DNA from: Stenotrophomonas rhizophila
Lineage (GTDB): Bacteria > Pseudomonadota > Gammaproteobacteria > Xanthomonadales > Xanthomonadaceae
DNA length: 64,000 bases
Direction: 5' to 3'
Assembly: GCF_000661955.1 (NCBI RefSeq)
Contig: NZ_CP007597.1
Coordinates: 496,001 to 560,000 of the forward strand
Positions 47,492 through 54,756 of this stretch are shown piece after piece. The translations under genes and the position numbers were made by a program. The notes beneath the pieces are model-generated. The model saw only the letters and a program-made list of their open reading frames with translations, was not told the origin of the DNA and did not search any database. Numbering within the stretch: position 1 is the stretch's first letter; the number at the start of each line of letters is the position of its first letter.

Positions 47492-48892
47492 ATGGCCCGT
47501 CCCCGTACCGTCCAGCTCCAGACGCTGTTCGACAACCTGCCTGCCGGCGAGGTCGTACCAGCTGCCGATCTCGTCGATCGCCTGGGGGTTACCCGGACAA
47601 CGTTGAGTCGTCTTGTCGCCGAGGCCGGGGACCGCATGGTGCGACTTGGCCGCACCCGCACCACGGCCTATGCCGTCCGCCAGCAGACCGCCGCGGGCAG
47701 CGAGTGGCCGCTGTTCCGGCTGGGGCCGGACGCCACCCTGGAAGAACTGGGCACGGTCGTGGCACTCACGGGCGAGACCTTCCACGTGGCGACCACCGCC
47801 GCACGCCCCAATCTGACCCGTTCGCCAGACGAGACCGTCGACGGCCACTTCCCGGGGCTGCCGTGGTACCTGGACGACCTGCGCCCGCAGGGCTTCCTCG
47901 GTCGCACCTTCGCGCATCGTCGCGGCCGGGATCTGGGCGTTCCCGACGACCTCAATCGATGGCAGCTGGCCGATACCCTGCAGGCACTCGTCCGTGCAGG
48001 CGGAACTGAAATCGGTGATCTCCTGCTCGGCGGCGATGCGGTGCAGATGGCGCTGCGCGGGCTGGACGCGCCCGGTGACCGGGTTCCAGCAGGGGAGCGT
48101 GCACGCCGCTATCCCGAGCGTGCCGCGGCAGCACTGGAAGGCGAAGACGTCGGCTCGTCGCCCGGTGGCGAGCAACCGAAGTTCACCGCCACGGTCGAGC
48201 ATGACGGCGGCCGCTACGCAGCGCTGGTCAAGTTCGCGCAGCCCACCGCAGGACAAGCCGCAGAGCGCTGGGCCGATCTGCTGGTCTGCGAACACCTGGC
48301 CCTGCAGTGCCTGCGCGACGCCGGTATGCAGGCAGCCGCTTCAGAGGTCCTCCAGACCGACACGCACACCTTCCTGGAGGTGCAGCGCTTCGACCGCACC
48401 ATTGACGTGCTCGGTCGGCGCGGTTTCGTCTCGTTGCTGGCGTTGTCATCGGCTTTCGTCGGCGATGTGACCCTGGACTGGGGAGCGGCCGGCGACGCGT
48501 TGCGGGCGCAGGGCTGGGTCGATCGCGACGCGCAGGCCACCATGGGCAGGCTGCACGCGTTCGGCCGGCTCATCGGCAACAGCGACATGCACCAGGGCAA
48601 TCTGGGTTTCCACCTGGTGGATCGCGGCCCGCTGGCGCTGGCACCGGTCTACGACATGCTGCCGATGTCACTGGCGCCTTCGCGCACCGGGGTCGTGCGC
48701 GCGCCCACGCCGCTGGCATCCGTCGCCCCGGAGCGCAGTGGCCAGCTTGCGCACCTGCACTGGGCGGCACCGCTGGCGGTGGACTACTGGCAGCGCGTGG
48801 CGGGCTCGGCGCTGCTGCGTTCGGCCGAACTGCGCGAGCTGGCGGCGGAGAATGCCCGCCGGGTGCAGGCGATGGGGCTGCGTTTCGGATGA
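47492..48892 (+). CDS. yjjJ: HTH-HipA fusion kinase (YjjJ/HipH-like)
   Basis: 466 aa. The N-terminal winged helix (about 1-65: VVPAADLVDRLGVTRTTLSR) replaces the usual separate HipB antitoxin. The HipA kinase domain has the Gly-rich loop SSPGGEQPKF (about 221), a FDR motif (VQRFDRT), the catalytic loop GRLIGNSDMHQGNLGF (about 358-373), and the metal-binding APVYDMLPM. This one-gene layout is that of E. coli YjjJ (HipH), reported to be toxic. Whether this protein is toxic is inferred. Codon use resembles the rest of the genome. Confidence 0.86.
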   Translation: MARPRTVQLQTLFDNLPAGEVVPAADLVDRLGVTRTTLSRLVAEAGDRMVRLGRTRTTAYAVRQQTAAGSEWPLFRLGPDATLEELGTVVALTGETFHVATTAARPNLTRSPDETVDGHFPGLPWYLDDLRPQGFLGRTFAHRRGRDLGVPDDLNRWQLADTLQALVRAGGTEIGDLLLGGDAVQMALRGLDAPGDRVPAGERARRYPERAAAALEGEDVGSSPGGEQPKFTATVEHDGGRYAALVKFAQPTAGQAAERWADLLVCEHLALQCLRDAGMQAAASEVLQTDTHTFLEVQRFDRTIDVLGRRGFVSLLALSSAFVGDVTLDWGAAGDALRAQGWVDRDAQATMGRLHAFGRLIGNSDMHQGNLGFHLVDRGPLALAPVYDMLPMSLAPSRTGVVRAPTPLASVAPERSGQLAHLHWAAPLAVDYWQRVAGSALLRSAELRELAAENARRVQAMGLRFG

Positions 48893-48901
48893 CGCTTGGG
48901 T

Positions 48902-48937
48902 GTGTAGTGGAAAGCGTGCAGGGGGCTCCACTACACT
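48902..48937. other. Long hairpin between the HipA-like gene and tRNA-Ile2
   Basis: GTGTAGTGGA (48902-48911) and TCCACTACAC (48928-48937) form a perfect 10-bp stem with a 16-base loop, just after the kinase stop. No T-run follows. It may end the mRNA or protect it; it could also be part of the tRNA promoter region. Confidence 0.55.
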
Positions 48938-48949
48938 GTGCAGCCGCGG

Positions 48950-49025
48950 GGGCCTATAGCTCAACGGTTAGAGCAGAGGACTCATAATCCTTTGGTTCCA
49001 GGTTCGAATCCTGGTGGGCCCACCA
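48950..49025 (+). tRNA. tRNA-Ile2 (anticodon CAU, to be lysidine-modified)
   Basis: 76 nt with encoded CCA. All four stems close: acceptor GGGCCTA with TGGGCCC (one G-U), D-stem GCTC/GAGC, anticodon stem GAGGA/TCCTT, T-stem CCAGG/CCTGG with loop TTCGAAT. The anticodon is CAT in loop CTCATAA. The acceptor pairs C4-G69 and C5-G68 match TilS identity elements of tRNA-Ile2 and not those of elongator tRNA-Met, so I call Ile2 (reads AUA after lysidine formation). An elongator-Met annotation would be the alternative. Confidence 0.87.
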
Positions 49026-49462
49026 CTTCAACATCCCGTGTTGCCACATGTGTGGGCGAAAGCATAAGTTGGCCGTTTTGGCCAACTTTTACTGGAGCGT
49101 AAAGCACAACTTGGCCGGTTTGAGGCCTCTCTAAGCAGGCCCACCTAAGCGATTCAAGGGCTTATGTGCCGCAAGTGATGATTTTTCCAGGTGCGGCCAA
49201 CTTATGCTGGAGTGCCCGAGTACCGGCTATGCGAGAGTTGGGTTCAAGGGGATCCAAGTGATGATGGTGCTGCCTGTTGGCCGGCCTACGATGACAGGCC
49301 TAACAATGTGCACCAAACGACGGGCTGTCCCCGGTAGAGTTCGATAGGCAGTACGCACTACACGGCTGACGATGGTCTGCAAAACCCTGGGCGATTCACC
49401 TGACGCGCCCCTTATGAAGAGGCGGCTCATGGCCGCACGCGGAAATCGCCGATGACGTGTAC
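49026..49462. repeat. Gene-less DNA next to the tRNA with repeated GGCCAACTT motifs
   Basis: A perfect inverted repeat AAGTTGGCC / GGCCAACTT (49066-49074 and 49080-49088) is followed by TTTACTGGAG. The 18-base element GGCCAACTTTTACTGGAG (49080-49097) recurs as GGCCAACTTATGCTGGAG (49195-49212); another AACTTGGCC is found around 49108. The motif may be the end of a former mobile element or an attachment region. I see no intact gene from 49026 to the M23 remnant. Confidence 0.55.
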
Positions 49463-49800
49463 AGGGTGCGCTGCTTCCGGTGGAAGGCGTGGCGGCGCGC
49501 GGCATTGCCGACGCGTTCAGTGCTCCGCGTGGCCGCGACCGTTTCCAGGCCGGATCGATATCTGTGCCAAGCGCGACACGCCGGTACGCAGCATTGGTCC
49601 GCGCGCGGTCGCTGCCGCTCGTGACAGGGGGCTGGGTGGCCGGCAGGTTCGGCGTGGTGGGCCCAGCGCACGAACGCTACTACTACGCGCATCTTGAAGA
49701 CTGGCGCGAAGGCCTGGCCGAGGGCGAGGCGGTCAGCGAAGGCAGTGTGCTGGGCTACTGCGCCACGGTAGGTGCCCCACCGTGTGTGGGTCCGGTTTCC
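49463..49800 (+). pseudogene. Decayed M23-family metallopeptidase, frameshifted
   Basis: Reading across frames restores an M23 (LytM-type) domain. Frame 1 gives LLPVEGVAARGIADAFSAPR, then frame 2 gives GRIDICAKRDTPVRSIGPRA, and frame 1 resumes with RYYYAHLEDWREGLAEGEAV and SEGSVLGY. Intact members would read H-x-G-I-D-I-F-A (zinc ligands) and end in TPPHLHYG; here the first His is lost and the HLH region is destroyed. At least two frameshifts, so not functional. The continuous ORF at 49480-49956 is only part of this remnant. Confidence 0.8.
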
Positions 49801-49996
49801 GCAGGGACGTGGCCACCGCCACGCCCTGCCAACCAGTTCAGCGAACAGTTCAGACCGGGTCGTGAGCCAGCGCGTGCGGCCTCCCTTCGCGCAGATCGAG
49901 CACGCGGTCCAGCTTGCGCTACCCCCTTGCTTGCAGACCCGGACACGTGCGCATGACCGCGAAAATCGTCGCTGCATCGACCCGAGCTGGCGCTGC

Positions 49997-50884
49997 TCAA
50001 CGCAGCGCCAGCGGCTGATTCGCCGCCATCCGCGCAAGCTTTTCCGGGTTGCGCTGCACCAGGATCTGGGTGATGCGCTCGCCGTCGGTGTCGAATGACA
50101 TCGCCGATTCCAGGTGTTCGTCGAAAAAGCGCAGCAGCCCCAAGCGGCCGTTGAATAGCGCCGGCACCATGCGTAGCTCGGCGCGCCGCCGGAGGGTGGG
50201 TGCGAGCAACAGCTGGGCGATGCGGGCACCGCCCACCATCGGCTTGGGGAAACTGCTGACAATGCCGCCCCCGTCACCGATCAGCTCGGCTGAGCTGTGC
50301 ATCAGCGCCATCATCGACTTCAGGTCGGCTTTGTCCAGCGCGTCGGCGAAAGCCCGCAGCAGTTGCTGGTGGGTATGGTGTGGCACCACATACAACGGGC
50401 GTGCATCGCGCAGGCGGATACGCGCGCGATGCACGGTCTGACGGCAGGCCGCTTCGCTCTTTTCCAGGATCCGGGCGATTTCAGGGTAGCCGCAGTCAAA
50501 AACATCGTGCAGTAGGAAGGCGGCACGCGCTTCCGGTGCCAGCCGTTCCAGCACCGCTAGGAATGCAACCGAAAGATCACTCGCGGCCTCATGCAAGCGT
50601 TCGGGCGTGTCCGAATGTTCGGTGGGTACCGGCTCGGGAAGCCAGATGCCGACGTAGTGCTCGCGGCTGCGCCGTGCCATGCGCAGTTCGTCGATCGCGA
50701 TGCGGGTGGCGGTGGCCACCAGCCAGGCCTCGGCATTCTCGATTGCGGCGCGGTCGGTCCCGTTCCAGCGCAGCCACACCTCCTGCGCGACATCTTCGGC
50801 CTCGGCCATGGAGCCGAGCATGCGGTAGGCCACGCCGAGCACGCGCGGACGTAATGATGTGAACAGGTCGGGGAAGGTGTCCAT
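49997..50884 (-). CDS. sigJ: ECF41-group RNA polymerase sigma factor (SigJ) with SnoaL-like domain
   Basis: 295 aa from the ATG at 50884. Sigma region 2 (about 5-75: GSMAEAEDVAQEVWLRWNG) and region 4 (about 105-165: YPEIARILEKSEAACRQTVH) are followed by a SnoaL/NTF2-like C-terminal domain. The three ECF41 signatures are present: WLPEP in the linker (81-85), DGGG (204-207) and NPEKL near the end (279-283; consensus NPDKL). In this group the C-terminal domain tunes sigma activity in place of an anti-sigma factor. It is last in a CMD-cupin-sigJ run; pairing with a CMD gene is typical for ECF41. Confidence 0.93.
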   Translation of the reverse strand: MDTFPDLFTSLRPRVLGVAYRMLGSMAEAEDVAQEVWLRWNGTDRAAIENAEAWLVATATRIAIDELRMARRSREHYVGIWLPEPVPTEHSDTPERLHEAASDLSVAFLAVLERLAPEARAAFLLHDVFDCGYPEIARILEKSEAACRQTVHRARIRLRDARPLYVVPHHTHQQLLRAFADALDKADLKSMMALMHSSAELIGDGGGIVSSFPKPMVGGARIAQLLLAPTLRRRAELRMVPALFNGRLGLLRFFDEHLESAMSFDTDGERITQILVQRNPEKLARMAANQPLALR

Positions 50885-50963
50885 TGCGGCATTCAACACG
50901 AGCAGGGGCCACCGCAACAGTGCCGGGAGAGTGGCACGGCTGCGGTGGCGTCCCGCACTGCGC

Positions 50964-51371
50964 TCAGTGCGGGGCAAGTACGGCGGGTTTGCCGGCGTCC
51001 TTGATCAGGAACACCACGAATCGCGCCGGTTCGGTACTGCTGGCGTTGCGGCCTACGGTATGCAGATCCTTTGGACCTTCGTGGAAAGCTTCGCCAGGGC
51101 CAAGGGAAACTTCGCGTCCACCGGCCACACCCATCACGATATGGCCTTCCAATACGTAGACAAACCCATGCGCGTCGTGCCGGTGCACCGGGTCGGCGCC
51201 GCCAGGCGGATACTCCACGGTGAGGATCAAGGCCTCCTTGCCCGGGTACTCGGGCAGGGGCTTGCTCATCACAGCAGTCACCACCGGTTCGGGTGCTGCA
51301 AGGGGAGGCGTGGCGGCATGGACGGCAGGGCTGGCCACGGCCAGCAGCAGGAAGCAGAGCAGAGTGCGCAT
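50964..51371 (-). CDS. Exported cupin-domain protein
   Basis: 135 aa with signal peptide MRTLLCFLLLAVASPAVHA. The cupin barrel shows motif 1 GGADPVHRHDAHGFVYVLEG (metal ligands His-His-Glu) and a final His in GPGEAFHEGPKDLHTVGRN. Such small periplasmic cupins have no fixed reaction. It begins 11 bp after the CMD gene stop and ends 79 bp before the sigma gene, so all three are likely one transcript. Confidence 0.86.
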   Translation of the reverse strand: MRTLLCFLLLAVASPAVHAATPPLAAPEPVVTAVMSKPLPEYPGKEALILTVEYPPGGADPVHRHDAHGFVYVLEGHIVMGVAGGREVSLGPGEAFHEGPKDLHTVGRNASSTEPARFVVFLIKDAGKPAVLAPH

Positions 51372-51382
51372 GGGTGTCTCCG

Positions 51383-51862
51383 TCAGTTAAGGTCGGCCTT
51401 GTCCAAGCCCCAGGCCTTGTCGCGCGAGCCCGGCTCGCTGCGGAAGGCGATGTTGATGCGGTTCCAGGCGTTGATGCCCATCACCGCATGGGTGAGGTCC
51501 AGCACATCCTGCTCGGACAGCTGGCCCCGCACCCGCTCGTACAGTTCGTCCGGTACGCCCTGCGGCGGCAACTGGGTCAGCACTTCGGTCCAGGCCAGCG
51601 CTGCGCGCTCGCGCGGACTGAACAGGGGGGATTCGCGCCACACCGTTAGGTGGTGCAGGCGCAGCGGGCGCTCGCCGTGCAGCGTGGCCTGCTTGACATG
51701 CATGTCCACGCAGAAGCCACAGCCATTGAGCTGCGACGCGCGGATGGCTATCAGGTCCTGGATCGGCTCTTCAATCGCGCCGGCGTGCGCGGCCATGCTG
51801 TAGTCCAGCAACTTCTTGAACAGGGCGGGAGCTTGCTTCTGGTAGTCGAGGCGTTCGGTCAT
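51383..51862 (-). CDS. Carboxymuconolactone decarboxylase family protein (AhpD-like)
   Basis: 159 aa. The CxxC...H redox motif NGCGFCVDMH (Cys48, Cys51, His55) marks an AhpD-like peroxidase/alkylhydroperoxidase-type CMD protein, and MTERLDYQKQAPALFKKLL begins the domain. The longer open frame to 52279 is antisense shadow of the next genes. ECF41 sigma factors usually control exactly such a gene. I could not find the ECF41 promoter pattern on this strand upstream of it; the one present faces the other way. Confidence 0.9.
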   Translation of the reverse strand: MTERLDYQKQAPALFKKLLDYSMAAHAGAIEEPIQDLIAIRASQLNGCGFCVDMHVKQATLHGERPLRLHHLTVWRESPLFSPRERAALAWTEVLTQLPPQGVPDELYERVRGQLSEQDVLDLTHAVMGINAWNRINIAFRSEPGSRDKAWGLDKADLN

Positions 51863-51990
51863 GGTCGTGATCCTGGCAGCGGAGGGGGAAATACGAGGCT
51901 GCAGGCTAAGCGCCGCGCCGCAGGCACGGTAGCCGGCGCGGCGGACCCACGGTGTTGAGCGCAATGCACCAATCCAGATGGGGGTCGGGC

Positions 51991-52017
51991 TGTCACAGCG
52001 CATCGCGCTGGTCCGTC
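51991..52017 (+). promoter_or_regulatory. ECF41-type promoter (TGTCACA - 16 bp - CGTC)
   Basis: TGTCACA lies at 51991-51997 and CGTC at 52014-52017, with a spacer of exactly 16 bp. As I recall, this is the published ECF41 consensus (-35 TGTCACA, -10 CGTC). The site points to the small sigma-4-like gene starting at 52026, so the transcript would be leaderless or nearly so. It lies in the 160-bp gap between the CMD gene and the sigma-4-like gene. Confidence 0.72.
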
Positions 52018-52025
52018 TGCCAGGT

Positions 52026-52289
52026 ATGAGAACCCTGAATTCCACCGATGCCGCAGGCCCGCCGCGACCCGTAGAACAGGTGTGGACGACGTTCCTGTCG
52101 GCGCTGGAAGCCCTGCCGGCCGACGCGCGCCTGCTGCTGTTGCTGCATGACGTGGCCGGAAAACCCATCGAAGCGCTCATGCCCCTGTTCGGACTGTCTG
52201 CAGCCGATTGCTGCCAGCGTCTGGACGCTGCCCATGCCTGTCTGCGCGCCCACGCGCGCCGACTTGGAGTGCCACCCACATGTCCCTGA
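52026..52289 (+). CDS. Orphan sigma region-4-like small protein
   Basis: 87 aa, only a sigma-70 region 4. The segment 23-76 (FLSALEALPADARLLLLLHD, then GLSAADCCQRLDAAHACLR) aligns without gaps to region 4 of the SigJ in this window (from residue 108), with 19 identical residues of about 54 by eye. Region 2 is absent. It starts nine bases after an ECF41-type -10. Its end overlaps the LysR start by 10 bp, so the two are coupled. An in-frame ATG at 51978 would place the promoter inside the gene and is less likely. Role unknown; possible competitor or co-factor of SigJ. Confidence 0.72.
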   Translation: MRTLNSTDAAGPPRPVEQVWTTFLSALEALPADARLLLLLHDVAGKPIEALMPLFGLSAADCCQRLDAAHACLRAHARRLGVPPTCP

Positions 52290-53314
52290 CCGAACTAGGT
52301 ACCGTCGAGGACGTTGCCGATCCGCTTACCACAGGCTTTTCGGCTAGCTATGCCGGGGTAATGGCCTTCATCGCGGTGGCCCACGAGGGCAGCTTCTCGC
52401 GCGCGGCGGACCGGCTTGGCATTGGCCGCTCGGCGGTGAGCCGCAGCGTGCAGAAGCTGGAAGGACAACTGGGCGTCCGCCTGTTCCTGCGCACCACGCG
52501 GTCAACATCGCTTACCCGCGAAGGCGAGCTGTTCCACGACGGTTGCCGGCCGGGCGTGGACCGCATCCTGCAGGCGCTGGAGGAAATGCGCGACCTGCGC
52601 GATGGTCCACCGCGCGGGCACCTGCGGGTCAGCGCGAACCACGGCTTTGGCCGTAAGGTGATAGCGCCGCTGCTTTCACAGTTCCGCGTACTGTTTCCCG
52701 AAGTTACGTTGGAGCTGCAGCTGGAGGAACGCACGCTGGACCTGGCTGCCGACCGCATCGACGTAGCGTTCCGCGATGGCGTGCTGGAAGACAGCGAGGT
52801 GATCGCAAAACACCTTATCCCGATGCAGCTACTGGTGTGCGCCGCACCGGAGTACGTGGAGCAACATGGCCTTCCCACCAGCGTGGCGGACCTGGCCGCG
52901 CACGCCTGTATCAGTCAGCGCCAGTCCAACGGGCGCTTGCAGCCGTGGGAATTCCGCGTGGATGGCCGGCCGTTGAGCGTGGAGCCGGTGTCGGCACTGG
53001 TATTCAACGACGCCGACTTGGCGCTGCAGGCGGTGCTGCAGGGCCAGGGGCTGGCCCAGCTGTCCAACTACCAGGTGCGCGCGGCACTGGACGCGGGCCT
53101 GGCCGTGAGCTGCCTGGGCCAATACGCTGCCGACGACCGCGGCCATTACCTGTGCTACCTGAGCCGACGCCAGCTGCCAAAACGAATCCGCGCATTCATC
53201 GATTTCATCACCAGCGAGGTCCGCGCGCTCGACCTAGACGTGGTGACGCACTGGGAAAGCGTGCAGCAGGCGGGTGCGCCGGCACGGGACATCGACGCCG
53301 GGGCGTGGCGATGA
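52280..53314 (+). CDS. LysR-family transcriptional regulator
   Basis: 344 aa from the ATG at 52280. N-terminal winged HTH (about 30-90: EGSFSRAADRLGIGRSAVSR) with an unusual 25-residue leader; substrate-binding domain about 120-320 (VEPVSALVFNDADLALQAVL). It overlaps the sigma-4-like gene and may be under ECF41 control. A close paralogue with the same leader (…SFATTYSGIVAFIAV) is encoded at 60479-61585. It lies in the same direction as the SDR-Ohr-bestrophin genes, which it may regulate (inference). Confidence 0.92.
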   Translation: MSLTELGTVEDVADPLTTGFSASYAGVMAFIAVAHEGSFSRAADRLGIGRSAVSRSVQKLEGQLGVRLFLRTTRSTSLTREGELFHDGCRPGVDRILQALEEMRDLRDGPPRGHLRVSANHGFGRKVIAPLLSQFRVLFPEVTLELQLEERTLDLAADRIDVAFRDGVLEDSEVIAKHLIPMQLLVCAAPEYVEQHGLPTSVADLAAHACISQRQSNGRLQPWEFRVDGRPLSVEPVSALVFNDADLALQAVLQGQGLAQLSNYQVRAALDAGLAVSCLGQYAADDRGHYLCYLSRRQLPKRIRAFIDFITSEVRALDLDVVTHWESVQQAGAPARDIDAGAWR

Positions 53315-53444
53315 GCTGCATTGGTGCCCAACAGGCAACAGTGCGCGTCCACGCGCGGGTCTACCGCCGCTGTGGCGCCCCGCATAGCATCGCTGCATGC
53401 CCAAGCCAACACGGGCTGTCCCCTTCCAGCACTGGAGCATTTCC

Positions 53445-54200
53445 ATGAAGATCCTGGTCATCGGCGGCACCGGCCGCATTGGCAGCAAAGTGGTCGACCG
53501 CCTGCGTGCAGCCGGTCATGACATCGTCATCGCTGCCCCGTCTACCGGTATCGACATCATCAGCGGAGAGGGCCTGGATATGGCCATGGCCGACACGCAA
53601 GTGGTGATCGACCTGGCCAATTCGCCCTCGTTCGAAGACGCTGCGGTGCTGGCTTTCTTCCAGACCGCCGGGCACAACATCCTGGCCGCCGAGGCGAAAG
53701 CTGGTGTCGCCCACCATGTCGCGCTGTCGGTGGTGGGTACCGACAAGCTGGCAGCCAGCGGCTACTTCCGCGGCAAGATCGCACAGGAAAAACTGATCCG
53801 CAACGCGGGCGTTGCCTACACCATCATCCATTCCACCCAGTTCTTCGAGTTCCTGCCGGGCATCATCCAGTCCGCCGGTGATGCGATGCGGCTGCCTACC
53901 GCGCTGGTGCAGCCGATTTCCGCGGAGGATGTTGCCGATGCAGTGGTGCAGGTGGCACTGCAGCCGGCGGTCAACGGCGTGGTGGAGATCGCAGGTCCCG
54001 AGCGCGCGCCGATGGACGCATTGGCCCAGCGCTTCCTAGATCGCACCGGCGATCCACGGCGGGTGGTTGGCGATGCGCAGGCGCCGTACTTCGGTGCGCA
54101 GCTGCAGGACGACACGCTGGTGCCGGTGGGCCAGGCGTGGCTTGGCCGACAGAGTTTTGACGGATGGCTGCAGCAGTCCGGACTTGAACACTCCCACTGA
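53445..54200 (+). CDS. NmrA-like atypical SDR oxidoreductase
   Basis: 251 aa from the ATG at 53445. NAD(P)-binding motif ILVIGGTGRIGSKVVDRL (3-20). Further segments are VVIDLANSPSFEDAAVLAFF, HHVALSVVGTDKL and YTIIHSTQFFEFLPGI, the typical order of atypical SDRs related to NmrA. It probably binds NADPH; a reaction cannot be assigned. A paralogue lies at 55783-56565. Set in a run SDR-Ohr-bestrophin-SDR with short gaps, likely one operon. Confidence 0.88.
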   Translation: MKILVIGGTGRIGSKVVDRLRAAGHDIVIAAPSTGIDIISGEGLDMAMADTQVVIDLANSPSFEDAAVLAFFQTAGHNILAAEAKAGVAHHVALSVVGTDKLAASGYFRGKIAQEKLIRNAGVAYTIIHSTQFFEFLPGIIQSAGDAMRLPTALVQPISAEDVADAVVQVALQPAVNGVVEIAGPERAPMDALAQRFLDRTGDPRRVVGDAQAPYFGAQLQDDTLVPVGQAWLGRQSFDGWLQQSGLEHSH

Positions 54201-54224
54201 CCGCCAGCACTGCGCGGATCCACC

Positions 54225-54731
54225 ATGTCTGATTTGAAGCCGCCATCGCCTGCCGTTCTCGATAAGTACCGTGGTGATGAGGTGCGTCCCCTTTATACCG
54301 GGCGGGTGAGGGTAAGGGGAGGGCAGACGGGACACGGTCGCGCATCCGGCGAGGTGGCGTCAGACGATGGCGCATTGCAGCTGGACTTGCGGCTGCCACC
54401 GTCGCTCGGTGGCCCAGGCGGTGGCAGCAACCCTGAGCAATTGTTGGCGGCAGGTTACGCGGCCTGCTTCCACGGCGCGATGAATCTCCTTGCCAGCCGT
54501 GCCGGGCTGGTGCTGGTGGATTCGTGCATCGAAGTAGCGGTGACCTTCTCGCGTGATCCGATTGACGGGCTCTACCTGCTCTCGGCAGAAGTTGAAGCCT
54601 ACCTGCCAGGGCTGGACAGCGGGATTGCCGCCGAGCTGGTGCGCAATACCGAGCGCGTTTGTCCCTTCGCAAAGATGTTCCGCAACGGCATCACACACGT
54701 GGTCTGCGTGGTGCCCACCGCAGCGCCCTGA
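54225..54731 (+). CDS. Ohr/OsmC-family organic hydroperoxide reductase
   Basis: 168 aa. The two catalytic cysteines are Cys81 in AAGYAACFHGAM and Cys146 in NTERVCPFAKMFRNG, with an additional Cys at 101. The N-terminus RPLYTGRVRVRGGQTGHGRA is typical for Ohr proteins, preceded by about 20 extra residues compared with the usual 140-aa enzyme. It reduces organic peroxides with lipoyl-protein help. Located 24 bp after the SDR gene. Confidence 0.9.
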   Translation: MSDLKPPSPAVLDKYRGDEVRPLYTGRVRVRGGQTGHGRASGEVASDDGALQLDLRLPPSLGGPGGGSNPEQLLAAGYAACFHGAMNLLASRAGLVLVDSCIEVAVTFSRDPIDGLYLLSAEVEAYLPGLDSGIAAELVRNTERVCPFAKMFRNGITHVVCVVPTAAP

Positions 54732-54756
54732 GCGGTGCCCCCCTGGAGACAACACC

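Noticed and set aside
48950..49025. Elongator tRNA-Met
   Set aside because: The anticodon is CAU, but acceptor pairs C4-G69 and C5-G68 and the short D-loop fit tRNA-Ile2 better. Not excluded completely.
49480..49956. 158-codon ORF as an intact gene
   Set aside because: Its middle and end do not match any fold in this frame; frame switching restores M23 motifs, so it is a pseudogene read-through.
49396..50277. 293-codon minus-strand ORF
   Set aside because: Out of frame with sigJ, whose ECF41 motifs are intact in the neighbouring frame; low-complexity translation.
51862..51990. ECF41 promoter for the CMD-cupin-sigJ genes
   Set aside because: I looked for TGTCACA-N16-CGTC on the minus strand and found no match by eye; only the plus-strand site is convincing.
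51383..52279. Long version of the CMD protein (298 codons)
   Set aside because: The extra N-terminal part is antisense to the sigma-4-like gene and spans the ECF41-type promoter; the domain starts at the ATG at 51862.
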